From the NCBI GenBank assembly GCA_964385235.1, contig CAYLOD010000002.1, positions 7,091 through 71,090 of the forward strand: a DNA stretch of 64,000 nt. The letters run 5' to 3'. Below are positions 36,766 through 44,961 of the stretch, piece after piece. Position 1 is the stretch's first letter, and the number at the start of each line of letters is the position of its first letter. The position numbers and the translations under genes were made by a program. Origin of the DNA: Pseudoruminococcus sp964385235 (GTDB lineage Bacteria > Bacillota > Clostridia > Oscillospirales > Acutalibacteraceae). The notes beneath the pieces were generated by a model. The model was not told the origin of the DNA and did no database searches. It was given only the letters and a program-made list of their open reading frames with translations.

Positions 36766-37927
36766 ATGTCAAAGGCGTTGATTATAGGCGCGGGAGGTGT
36801 CGCGAGCGTATGTGTACACAAATGCTGTCAAAATTCAGATGTATTTGAGGAGATATGTATCGCAAGCANNNNNNNNNNAGACAAAAATCACGACAGCACG
36901 GGTTGACGCGGATAATGTTGCGGAGCTTGTGGCTCTCATTAACAGGGAAAAGCCCGATGTTGTCATAAATCTCGCGCTTCCGTATCAGGATCTGACTATT
37001 ATGGACGCCTGTCTTGAAACTAAGACAGACTATGTAGATACGGCGAATTACGAGCCGCCGGACAAGGCTAAGTTTGAATACAAGTGGCAGTGGGCTTATC
37101 GCGACAGGTTTGAAAGAGCAGGGATAACCGCGCTTCTGGGCAGCGGCTTTGACCCCGGCGTTACGGGAGTTTTCTCCGCGTACGCTCAAAAGCATGAGTT
37201 TGACGAGATAAATTATATTGATATTCTCGACTGTAACGCGGGCGATCACGGCTATCCGTTCGCGACAAACTTTAATCCCGAAATAAACATTCGCGAGGTT
37301 TCCGCAAAGGGCAGCTATATCGAGGACGGCAAGTGGGTAGAAACAGAGCCCATGGAAATCAAGAGGACATATAACTTTCCGGAAATAGGAGAGAGGGATA
37401 TGTATCTTCTCCACCACGAGGAGCTCGAGTCGCTTGCCCTCAATATAAAGGGAATAAAGCGCATAAGGTTTTTTATGACATTCGGACAGAGTTACCTCAC
37501 TCATCTCAAATGCCTTGAGGACGTTGGAATGACGTCAATAAAGCCCATTGACTTCGAGGGGAAGCAGATAGTTCCTCTCCAATTTCTCAAGGCTGTACTG
37601 CCTGACCCCGCCTCTCTCGGCGCCCGTACAAAGGGCAAGACCAATATCGGCTGTATCTTCAGAGGCAGAAAGGACGGCAGGGACAAGACATACTACCTTT
37701 ACAATGTTTGTGACCATCAGGAATGTTATAAGGAGGTCGGCTCACAGGCCGTTTCCTACACAACGGGTGTTCCCGCGATGATAGGCGCGTCTATGCTTCT
37801 GACAGGAAAGTGGAAAAAGCCCGGTGTGTTTAATATTGAGGAGTTTGACCCGGACCCGTTTATGGAGGAGCTTAACAAGTGGGGACTTCCGTGGAAGGAG
37901 AGCTTTGACCCCGATCTTGTAGACTGA
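36766..37927 (+). CDS. Carboxynorspermidine/carboxyspermidine dehydrogenase (interrupted by assembly gap)
   Basis: A saccharopine-dehydrogenase-fold enzyme that condenses aspartate semialdehyde with a diamine using NADPH to give carboxy(nor)spermidine. The ATG at 36766 (after GGGGGAA) starts SKALIIGAGGVASV, a Rossmann motif. Reading runs into 10 Ns at 36869-36878 and resumes in another frame at KITTARVDADNV; the frames agree if the Ns are removed or replaced by about 45 bases. Later marks are NLALPYQDLTIMDAC, ANYEPPD, GFDPGVTGVF and EEFDPDPFMEEL. Visible codons give 383 residues against roughly 400 in the family, so some 15 residues are hidden. Partner NspC lies at 54082. Confidence 0.93.
36869..36878. 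other. Assembly gap (10 N)
   Basis: Ten Ns inside the dehydrogenase gene. Frame and family length suggest the true gap is about 45 bases rather than 10. Confidence 0.9.
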
Positions 37928-37952
37928 CAAAATTTCACGAATAATAAAAAAC

Positions 37953-37995
37953 AAAACGGCTGCTGTACTTCAAAAGAAGTAAGCGGCCGTTTTTA
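37953..37995. terminator. Bidirectional terminator after the polyamine operon
   Basis: AAAACGGC...GTACTTC pairs with GAAGTA...GGCCGTTTTT across a 4-nt loop; it ends the plus-strand operon and the convergent GGDEF gene. Confidence 0.8.
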
Positions 37996-38002
37996 ATCGT
38001 CA

Positions 38003-41000
38003 TTACTGCGCCGGATTCCAAACCTCGTAGGCGTGCTTTGTGCTTTTTTTTATGTCATACAGCGCGGCGTCGGCGTGTTTAAGACATTCCATGATAGCGT
38101 CGTGGCTGTATCGTTTTGCTGTTGATATTCCGATAGAGCAGGAAATCCTGTGATCGTCGTCAACCTCGACGCTGCGCTTTAGGGCTGCCGAAATATCCTG
38201 TATGAAATATCCGTTTTCCTCTATTCCCGCGAATATTTTCTCGGATATTTCAACACCGGAGTCTGTCGAAAGATTCGGGAGAACAATAACAAATTCATCG
38301 CCGCCGTATCGGACGATGTACCCCTTGTTATTTACTATCTCCGTGAACAAGTCCGCGATCTTTTTGAGCATCAGGTCGCCTATGTCATGTCCGAACGTAT
38401 CGTTGCAGTACTTAAAGTTGTCAAGGTCAATATAAAGTATAGTTGTTTCCTGGTTTTCCCGGTGCTGGCTTGCGGAAAATTCCGACAGATCCTCTATCTT
38501 TTTCGCGAAGCCCTGACGGTTGAGCAAGCCCGTAAGAAGGTCGGTGACAGCGCTTTTCTGGAGCTTGGCGTTCATAGCCTTTATCTCGATTTTTGCGTTA
38601 AGACGCTCAATGGCGTCGATTATCTGTGTTCCCGCAAATTTAAATATCGTAAATTCGTTGTTGCTGAACAGACAGATATTTGAGAGAAGATTTTCGTGCA
38701 TATTTATGACAGCTATAAAAACACCGCGCAGAACCTCGTTATTATACATCGGTATGCACATAAACGACACAATATTGTTTTTGCCGAAAATATTCAATAT
38801 CTGGTCATAGTCGTCAAAGGTTTTGTCAAAACGCGATGTGAGAAACTCCTTTCGGTATTCCTTGAAAAATTCAATTATCGTTTCAATATCGCTGTCTTGA
38901 ACAGTAAGGTTCTTGCTGCANNNNNNNNNNNNNNNNNNNNNNNNNNNNNNNNNNNNNNNNNNNNNNNCCTCGATAAACAGCACCCTGTCAATATTATAAT
39001 TATTTTGAATGACACTCATCGCGTTCTGTATGAGTTCATTTTCGCTGGGATAGTCTTTATTTAAAAGCTCCTGCCACGATATAAGGAAGTTTATGCCTTT
39101 ATTTTTTTCTCGAAGCTCGCGCTCTATTCTGCAACGCTTTGCGAGGGATTCAAGCTGTTGCAGCGTAACGCTTTCAAGATTCAGCTCGATCCTCTCATGC
39201 GGGTAGGGCCTGTTCTCAAGCTTTGCTCTGAGTATCTCCGCCTTGAACTCATATCCGTGGTCATTACAGTAGTCTAAGGCGTCGTTCAGAATATTTACAG
39301 CGTCGTCATGCCTGCCTTGAGCCTCGTACAGGTCGGCCTGCGCCAAAGCAAATTGATAGTAAGCGAAGAAAAGGTTGCCCACCGAGTTAAAAAGATGGAT
39401 CTTTGCACGGTCAAAGTGCTTTTGAGCCGTTTCTATATCATCATTTTTCGCAAGAAGTCCCGCGGTAAAGAAATAGAAGAACAAGTCGTCGTCCCAGAGA
39501 TAGAAACTGCCTGTTTCGGGAATGTCAAGCATATGTGAAACTGAACGTTCCATTTTTCCGAAATAAAGATGCGCGTTGTATTCCACTCCGAGATAACAGT
39601 TGCAAAGAACGAGCAGACCGTAAATCTTCGCGAGATTGCATATCCTCAGCTTGTATTCGCCGAGGGCGTCAAGAATATCTATAACGACAGTCAGCAGACT
39701 GCTCGCGGTATAGTATTCGTGCGCGAGTATCGCGTTTGTAGCCATATTATACAGCGTTTCCGAAATGACATCAGGTTTTACAAGATCATAAAGTATGGTG
39801 AGCGCCTTGTTAAAATATTCGTTCGCGACGGCAAACTGCTCGCTGACTATGCGGTTATATCCGAGCCCGTTATAGGTATTTGCTTCTTCAAACTTGTTGT
39901 TCTGTCCCTCTATTATCTCAAGAGTTTTCTTGTAGAAATAGTCAACGGACGAAAAGTATCCATAGGACGACGCCATCATGACATTTTTCTGCCATGCCTT
40001 AATCATGAGAGCCTCATTATTCATCATTTTCGCGAGGGTCATGCCGTTTTTAAACGATTCCGCCTCCTCAAGCCCTTTTTCTCCGTTAATAAAATATTTT
40101 ATATCGTTGCAGGTTCCGAAAAGGTAGATATACGCAAGGTGGTTATAATATTTATATTTTATTGCCATATGCGCAAAATCGCTGTCAATGATAAGGTTGA
40201 CGTCCCAGGAGTATATGTTTGTCCAGCCCTTGAGCAGGATAATATAGTCGAGCAGCTTTGCTTTAAACATATATTCTTCCTCACCGAGCTGCTCCGCAAT
40301 ATCAAAGCAAGTCTGAACGTGCTTTGCCACCTGATCTGTCTGAGCCGCCTTAAACTGTGTGAGAGCCGCAAGGTATGTGCAGCTGAACTTCAGGTGCGGA
40401 TCTGTGGATTTGTTGACTATTGAGTTGTTAATATCGCACAGCATAAGAGCCTTTGCGGTATTGTCAAGGCACAGTGACACGAATGTATATATCAAAAGAT
40501 ATGAAAGCTTATCCTTTAACGGAATTGTTATTTTTTCAATCTCAAACTTATTGTGGATCTGTTCAAGATAATGGTTTGCCTGTTCAATGGCGACACAGGC
40601 GGTCATGTTCCCGACAAGCCGTAAATAAGTATTCAGTTCCTTTGTTTTAGGATCAAATATCTCGTTTTTTTCACTTTGTGATGATTGACCGCTTTGCAGG
40701 CTCCAGTCTAAAATTATGTTGTTGCTTTCTATAAAATCTATCATTTGTTCCCAAGAGCCTTTTTCATATTCAGGAACATCGTATACCTCGTTATAATTTG
40801 CCAAAAGGGCAATATTATCGGGCATACGCTTCAAAAACTCGTTAAGCAGATCTATCGTTGACTTTTCGGCAAAGTGCAGCTTATTCAAAAACAGGAACAG
40901 CCTGTGTTCGTTGGCTACATACAGCAGAATATTACAGACGGATTCCAGAAACTTCTGCGCCTCATAGTTCGCCTCGATAAATATAATGTCCTCATCTCTC

Positions 41001-41350
41001 TGACATACTCCCGTTTCGATATATGTCCGAATCACAGGGCGCGCTTGAAAATATACGTTGGCAAGATCAAGAAATTGCTCAATAGGGGTATCGCTGTAAT
41101 AATCCTGATAAAGCTGCATTATCCATTCAAGAAAAGGTTCAAAAACACCCTGCATATATTTGGCGGAAAACTCGTGATACAGGAAAATAGGGCAGTTTTC
41201 ACGGCATTCAAGCGATTCGACAAGTTCCTGCTCTTTAATATCCAGCGTATTGTAGTGTTTGACAAATAAAATATTATTATGCTTTTGTTCCAGATTATTA
41301 AGGATCGAGTCAACGATTTTGCGTATATATAGCTGTGTACATGATTCCAT
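38003..41350 (-). CDS. Degenerate ATPase-TPR-GAF-GGDEF signalling protein
   Basis: A predicted diguanylate cyclase of about 1115 residues, started at ATG 41350 behind GGAGGG. Residues 1-230 resemble the ATPase module of LuxR/adenylate-cyclase STAND proteins: LFLFLNKLHFAEKSTIDLL is in the Walker B position. However there is no Walker A and the Asp pair is lost. Residues about 250-780 are helical TPR-like repeats. A GAF-like segment follows, interrupted by 47 Ns (38921-38967) whose length keeps frame. The C-terminal GGDEF domain has RYGGDEF intact (38291-38305), so c-di-GMP synthesis is likely; no RxxD inhibitory site is seen. Single gene. Confidence 0.85.
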   Translation of the reverse strand: MESCTQLYIRKIVDSILNNLEQKHNNILFVKHYNTLDIKEQELVESLECRENCPIFLYHEFSAKYMQGVFEPFLEWIMQLYQDYYSDTPIEQFLDLANVYFQARPVIRTYIETGVCQRDEDIIFIEANYEAQKFLESVCNILLYVANEHRLFLFLNKLHFAEKSTIDLLNEFLKRMPDNIALLANYNEVYDVPEYEKGSWEQMIDFIESNNIILDWSLQSGQSSQSEKNEIFDPKTKELNTYLRLVGNMTACVAIEQANHYLEQIHNKFEIEKITIPLKDKLSYLLIYTFVSLCLDNTAKALMLCDINNSIVNKSTDPHLKFSCTYLAALTQFKAAQTDQVAKHVQTCFDIAEQLGEEEYMFKAKLLDYIILLKGWTNIYSWDVNLIIDSDFAHMAIKYKYYNHLAYIYLFGTCNDIKYFINGEKGLEEAESFKNGMTLAKMMNNEALMIKAWQKNVMMASSYGYFSSVDYFYKKTLEIIEGQNNKFEEANTYNGLGYNRIVSEQFAVANEYFNKALTILYDLVKPDVISETLYNMATNAILAHEYYTASSLLTVVIDILDALGEYKLRICNLAKIYGLLVLCNCYLGVEYNAHLYFGKMERSVSHMLDIPETGSFYLWDDDLFFYFFTAGLLAKNDDIETAQKHFDRAKIHLFNSVGNLFFAYYQFALAQADLYEAQGRHDDAVNILNDALDYCNDHGYEFKAEILRAKLENRPYPHERIELNLESVTLQQLESLAKRCRIERELREKNKGINFLISWQELLNKDYPSENELIQNAMSVIQNNYNIDRVLFIEXXXXXXXXXXXXXXXXCSKNLTVQDSDIETIIEFFKEYRKEFLTSRFDKTFDDYDQILNIFGKNNIVSFMCIPMYNNEVLRGVFIAVINMHENLLSNICLFSNNEFTIFKFAGTQIIDAIERLNAKIEIKAMNAKLQKSAVTDLLTGLLNRQGFAKKIEDLSEFSASQHRENQETTILYIDLDNFKYCNDTFGHDIGDLMLKKIADLFTEIVNNKGYIVRYGGDEFVIVLPNLSTDSGVEISEKIFAGIEENGYFIQDISAALKRSVEVDDDHRISCSIGISTAKRYSHDAIMECLKHADAALYDIKKSTKHAYEVWNPAQ
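38921..38967. other. Assembly gap (47 N)
   Basis: Lies between the TPR and GAF-like parts of the GGDEF gene; the reading frame is preserved across it. Confidence 0.9.
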
Positions 41351-41643
41351 AGAGCGACCCTCCACTATATATTTTATTCGGCAAATTTCGATTAAATATA
41401 TCTTAAGGCAAGCTGTACCCTGCATCTCAGACCGAGGATATAATTACCGCAATCAGCAGCCTGCCGCTTATTGAATGCTTGAGTGGCACTTTACAATAAA
41501 TTCGGTAATACGTTTAATAAGGAACCGTTCCCGTAAAGACGGGACGGGGGGAACATATTTACTGAAATACATTGTATCAAATTTTTAAGGTTATTTCAAC
41601 AATTTTCAGTGCGGATTCAGGCAAAAATCAGGAATAATTAAAG

Positions 41644-41680
41644 TTCCAAAGTAAATGCAAAAGTGGAATTTACTTTGGAA
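41644..41680. repeat. Perfect 13-bp inverted repeat
   Basis: TTCCAAAGTAAAT (41644-41656) and ATTTACTTTGGAA (41668-41680), 11-nt spacer. It marks the left side of an accessory patch. Could be an operator, an insertion-sequence end or a small non-autonomous element. The rest of 41351-41858 holds no gene I can support. Confidence 0.6.
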
Positions 41681-41748
41681 ATTTAATCTGCGTTTTCCGG
41701 AGCCGTTTCTCCGCCTGAATTTACGCACATAATCAGCCCTGTGTCAAG

Positions 41749-41785
41749 GTACTTTCCGAGCGTGATCGGTGCGTTCGGAAAGTAC
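41749..41785. repeat. Perfect 11-bp inverted repeat
   Basis: GTACTTTCCGA (41749-41759) and TCGGAAAGTAC (41775-41785), 15-nt spacer, about 70 nt from the preceding inverted repeat. Same interpretations apply; a divergent regulator site is less likely because no gene start is adjacent. Confidence 0.6.
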
Positions 41786-41859
41786 GGCAGCCGTCTGCAC
41801 GCCATTTCCCACTATCAATGGAAATACTTAAATACACATTTTTCCGGCCGCCGCCCCGT

Positions 41860-42153
41860 TCACACGTCAAACACTGCCGGATTCATTCCGGGCACTCTGT
41901 ATTCATCACAAAAAACAATAGCTGCGTCTGCAAATTGTGTCCCGGCGGCTTTCCCGCCATTCGTCCGCTCCCTCCGAAAAAAATCCGAATAAAAACAGGG
42001 CTTCACAAACGGACCTTGCGGACAATCCTTATCTTTCAGTTCGTGTGTCGCTTTTCCTATGGTAATGACCGTGGTGTCCCTGCCGTACCGCTTGTCCATA
42101 TTGGACACAAAGCAGTTTTGCGGCCGGGACTGCGTTTTCGGCAGCCATGCCAC
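41860..42153 (-). pseudogene. Unrecognised reading frame, probable gene remnant
   Basis: A 97-codon frame including RYGRDTTVITIGKATHEL and GPFVKPCFYSDFF, with a Cys content that suggests a metal or redox protein fragment. It has no Shine-Dalgarno site and no known family is recognised. Its position upstream of HxlR, in a patch with other broken genes, makes a decayed C-terminal fragment the best guess. Confidence 0.3.
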
Positions 42154-42220
42154 GTGTTCTATGGTACAGCTTTTTCAATTTTTACTTTTGCCGTTCAATA
42201 TGATTTTTTAAATAAAAAAG

Positions 42221-42556
42221 CTACCTGTCTCGGTGCAGACTGCCCCAATCACACATTTGATCTAAAATCGGGATCAGTGATTTTCCCTTCTCTGTCAGGC
42301 TGTATTCCACCTTCGGCGGGATCTGCGGATACTCTTTCCGATTGACAAGCCCGTCCGCTTCAAGCTGTTTTAATGTGGAACTGAGCGTCTTATAGGTGAT
42401 ACCGCCGATATATTTCTGCATCTCATTGAACCGCACGATCTCAAACTCCATCAGCGTGTAGAGAATAACCATTTTGTATTTGCCCTGGATCAGCGACATA
42501 GTGTAGTTAAATCCTGTGTCCTCCAGTTTGCAGTTTGCGATACATTCCTTGTCCAT
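42221..42556 (-). CDS. HxlR-family winged-helix regulator
   Basis: 111 residues with the HxlR pattern: Cys near the N-terminus (MDKECIANCKLE), GKYKMVILYTLME, RFNEMQKYIGGITYKTLSSTLKQLEADGLV and YSLTEKGKSL. Members often sense redox or electrophile stress through cysteines. It is transcribed divergently from the FMN reductase at 42679 with about 120 nt between, a typical regulator-target layout (inference). Confidence 0.9.
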   Translation of the reverse strand: MDKECIANCKLEDTGFNYTMSLIQGKYKMVILYTLMEFEIVRFNEMQKYIGGITYKTLSSTLKQLEADGLVNRKEYPQIPPKVEYSLTEKGKSLIPILDQMCDWGSLHRDR

Positions 42557-42678
42557 AGCGCTTTCCTCCGGGATAGTATATATCTTGAATGTGCGTACTT
42601 GTTTTTCACTGCCGCGCTGGTTATAATTATAGTACCAAGATTTGTGAAAGTCAATATGGGAAGAATGGAGGTCAGAAA

Positions 42679-43230
42679 ATGGGCAAACGAATCGTTATAC
42701 TGAATGGCAGTCCTCGAAAGAACGGAAATACATCTGAGCTGGTCAAAGCATTTTCCGAAGGAGCAAAGCAGTCGGGAAACGAAGTCGTGACATTTCATCT
42801 GGACAGTATGGACATACATGGCTGCAAGGGCTGCTTCGGAGGTCACAGCAGCAGAGAATGTCCCTGCGTTCAGAAGGACGACATGGCGAAAATCTATCCG
42901 GCTGTCAAAGAATCTGACGTGGTTGTGCTTGCGACGCCGCTCTATTACTGGAACATGAGCGGTCAGTTACGGACAGCTTTTGACCGTCTTTTCGCACTCG
43001 AAGAAGGCGATGGGAATCTGCTTCGCGGTCATGGCCGATCATCAGCGTTGTTAATGGCTGCGGAGGGACACGGCTTCGATGATGCGGTACTGTACTACGA
43101 CCATCTGATAGAACACCTGAAATGGGAAAATCTCGGTCACGTCCTTGCCGGAGGCAACATGGGCGTGGGCGCTATTAAAGGCAAGGCTGAGGTTCAGAAA
43201 GCATTTGAACTTGGAAAATCAATTCACTAA
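42679..43230 (+). CDS. NADPH-dependent FMN reductase / flavodoxin-fold protein
   Basis: 183 residues from ATG 42679 behind GGAGG. LNGSPRKNGNTSEL is the FMN phosphate loop; GCKGCFGG carries a CxxC pair, and TPLYYWNMSGQLRTAFDRLF is the second flavin-contact segment of the iron-sulfur flavoprotein/NADPH-FMN reductase family. The CxxC is too short for a full Fe-S site. Probably controlled by the divergent HxlR regulator. Confidence 0.9.
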   Translation: MGKRIVILNGSPRKNGNTSELVKAFSEGAKQSGNEVVTFHLDSMDIHGCKGCFGGHSSRECPCVQKDDMAKIYPAVKESDVVVLATPLYYWNMSGQLRTAFDRLFALEEGDGNLLRGHGRSSALLMAAEGHGFDDAVLYYDHLIEHLKWENLGHVLAGGNMGVGAIKGKAEVQKAFELGKSIH

Positions 43231-43253
43231 AGCATAAAAAGAATACAAAAACC

Positions 43254-43758
43254 ATGAAAAAATCACTTTGCCGCAGGCGCAGGGTCTGACGCCCCCAACC
43301 CTGTAACACTGATCTGCACGGAGAAACCGGACGGAACCGCGAACCTTGCAGCCGTTTCGTGGTGTAAATATATTTCATACAATCCGGGCATGATCGCCTA
43401 TGCGATGATAAAGACATCTTACAGCGGCGAGATGGTTCGCGGAAACTTGAATGTCATGCTGACCGTACCCTGATCGGAGATCGCGGAAACCGTCCTTGAC
43501 TGCGGCGGCACCACCGGGAGGAATACGGACAAGGCACAAAAGTTTGGCATTGAACTTGCCAAAGTTGAGGGAAGCAACATTAAAATCCCCGTTCACAGCC
43601 GCGTGACGATCCGTTGCAGCTTAAAGGAATATCACGGGGTATGAGGTCATTATCCTTATATCTGTAATATGGAGCGGGTATATGGTAATGAATCCGAGAA
43701 AGCCCTGTTCGCGTGGAATGTTTACGGGGAAATCACTCCCGCGAAACAGACCGAATGA
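43254..43758 (+). pseudogene. Disrupted flavin reductase family gene
   Basis: The homologous reading is NPVTLICTEKPDGTANLAAVSW, PGMIAYAMIKTSYSGEMV, then CGGTTGRNTDK and IPVHSRVTIRCSLKEYH. It is broken three times: a frameshift after the ATG (within about 43265-43290), an in-frame TGA at about 43473 after LTVP, and another TGA near 43641. The tail still reads ALFAWNVYGEITPAKQTE to TGA 43758. The next gene belongs to the same broad flavin reductase group, so this may be a decayed redundant copy. Confidence 0.8.
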
Positions 43759-43785
43759 AAACAGAACAAAGGAGAAATGAAAACT

Positions 43786-44358
43786 ATGAAAAAAGATTTT
43801 GGCGTAAAGCCGTACCTGTTTCCCATGCCGACTTATATGATCGGCACATACAATGAGGACGACACGGTGGACTTGATGATGATGGCGTGGGGCGGTATCT
43901 GCGCCGAGGACATGGTGGCGCTGAATCTGGAAGCCGAACACAAAACCGTTGCCAATATACGGGCGCGGGGAGCGTTCACCCTCGCCATTCCGGGGACGGA
44001 CACTTTGGAAACATCGGACTTTCTCGGCATTGCGACCGCGAATAAGATGTCGGATAAATTTGAGCGAACCGGGTTGCACGCTATAAAAAGCAGCCGGGTA
44101 GACGCGCCTGTCATTGAGGAGTATCCCGTTACGCTGGAATGCGCTGTTGAGAAGATGGAAGATGAGCCATACGGTCTGCGGATACTCGGCAGAATCGTCA
44201 ATGTACTTGCAGACGAGAAAGTGCTGGATGAAAAAGGCAGGATTGACGCCGGCAAGCTGAACGCTTTTATCTTTGACCAAATGCGAAGCGGTTATTACGC
44301 CGTGGGAGAGAAAATCGGTCAGGCGTGGCACAGCGGCGCCGGTCTAATGAAGAAATAA
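43786..44358 (+). CDS. Flavin reductase-like domain protein
   Basis: About 190 residues; AAAGGAG spacing favours ATG 43786 over 43777. The split-barrel FMN-binding pattern is visible in PMPTYMIGTYNEDDTVDLMMMAWGGICAED and in the ERTGLHAIKSSRVDAPVIEE segment of flavin reductases (PF01613 type). It probably moves electrons between NAD(P)H, FMN and an unknown partner; the neighbouring FMN reductase is one candidate. Followed by a strong terminator. Confidence 0.87.
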   Translation: MKKDFGVKPYLFPMPTYMIGTYNEDDTVDLMMMAWGGICAEDMVALNLEAEHKTVANIRARGAFTLAIPGTDTLETSDFLGIATANKMSDKFERTGLHAIKSSRVDAPVIEEYPVTLECAVEKMEDEPYGLRILGRIVNVLADEKVLDEKGRIDAGKLNAFIFDQMRSGYYAVGEKIGQAWHSGAGLMKK

Positions 44359-44363
44359 ATGTC

Positions 44364-44401
44364 AAAACTCCTCACCGACGATGTGGCAGTGAGGAGTTTT
44401 T
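44364..44401 (+). terminator. Intrinsic terminator after the flavin reductase
   Basis: AAAACTCCTCAC (44364-44375) pairs perfectly with GTGAGGAGTTTT (44389-44400). Confidence 0.88.
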
Positions 44402-44611
44402 GGCTATTGTATGTATTCCGATGAATCTCCGTGCCATCTTTGAATACAGCCGCAAGGTTCTCATAGACCATGGCATCGGAACAACAGCCCGTGCTGCGGA
44501 TTGCTTATTGATATGTGAAAAATGTTTTTGTAATATAATAGAAAAACGCAGAGAGTTAAGCCGGCTATAAGGTAAAATCAGGTTCTGTCCGCATATGACT
44601 CAGCCTTTTAT

Positions 44612-44846
44612 TTATTCGCCGCAAGTGAGCGTAAGGCGGACATCGTTCTTGCTTCAGACCGTCATGTATTCCACAAGGCTGCCCCGGAGCGCCTCGTCAA
44701 ACTCTGTGATCCGCCCCGGCGTTAATTCTTGCGTTTGGTTTTCGCCGCTCTCCTCTGATAAAAAATTTTTGTCAAATTCATACCTAAGCTCCTTAAGCTG
44801 TTGCTGTTTCAGGTATTTAATCCGGCTTAGCAACGGCTTTTTTTGA
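44612..44846 (-). pseudogene. C-terminal remnant of a serine recombinase
   Basis: On the minus strand the reading RIKYLKQQQLKELRYEFDKN, then RITEFDEALRGSLVEYMTV, an in-frame TGA, and SKNDVRLTLTCGE resembles the last part of large serine recombinases of integrative elements (FDE...VE.VTV...V.FTF.G). The catalytic N-terminal domain is missing. It suggests that the preceding redox genes arrived on a mobile element since lost. Recognition is by pattern only. Between 44402 and 44961 no other gene is seen. Confidence 0.5.
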
Positions 44847-44961
44847 GTAATGATCTGAATATATTTATTAAGAATAAAACTGTTGAAAGATTTTTGCCGG
44901 TGTGATAAAATTGGAATAGTTTTCAGATATATCGCTTTTAAAAATGAAGGGAATGAAAAAT

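Noticed and set aside
36797..36880. N-terminal reading of the dehydrogenase starting at 36797
   Set aside because: It is in the wrong frame and only appears because the N-run has the wrong length; the true start at 36766 gives a Rossmann motif.
39569..40423. 284-codon plus-strand ORF inside the GGDEF gene
   Set aside because: Opposite-strand shadow; no homology-like motifs.
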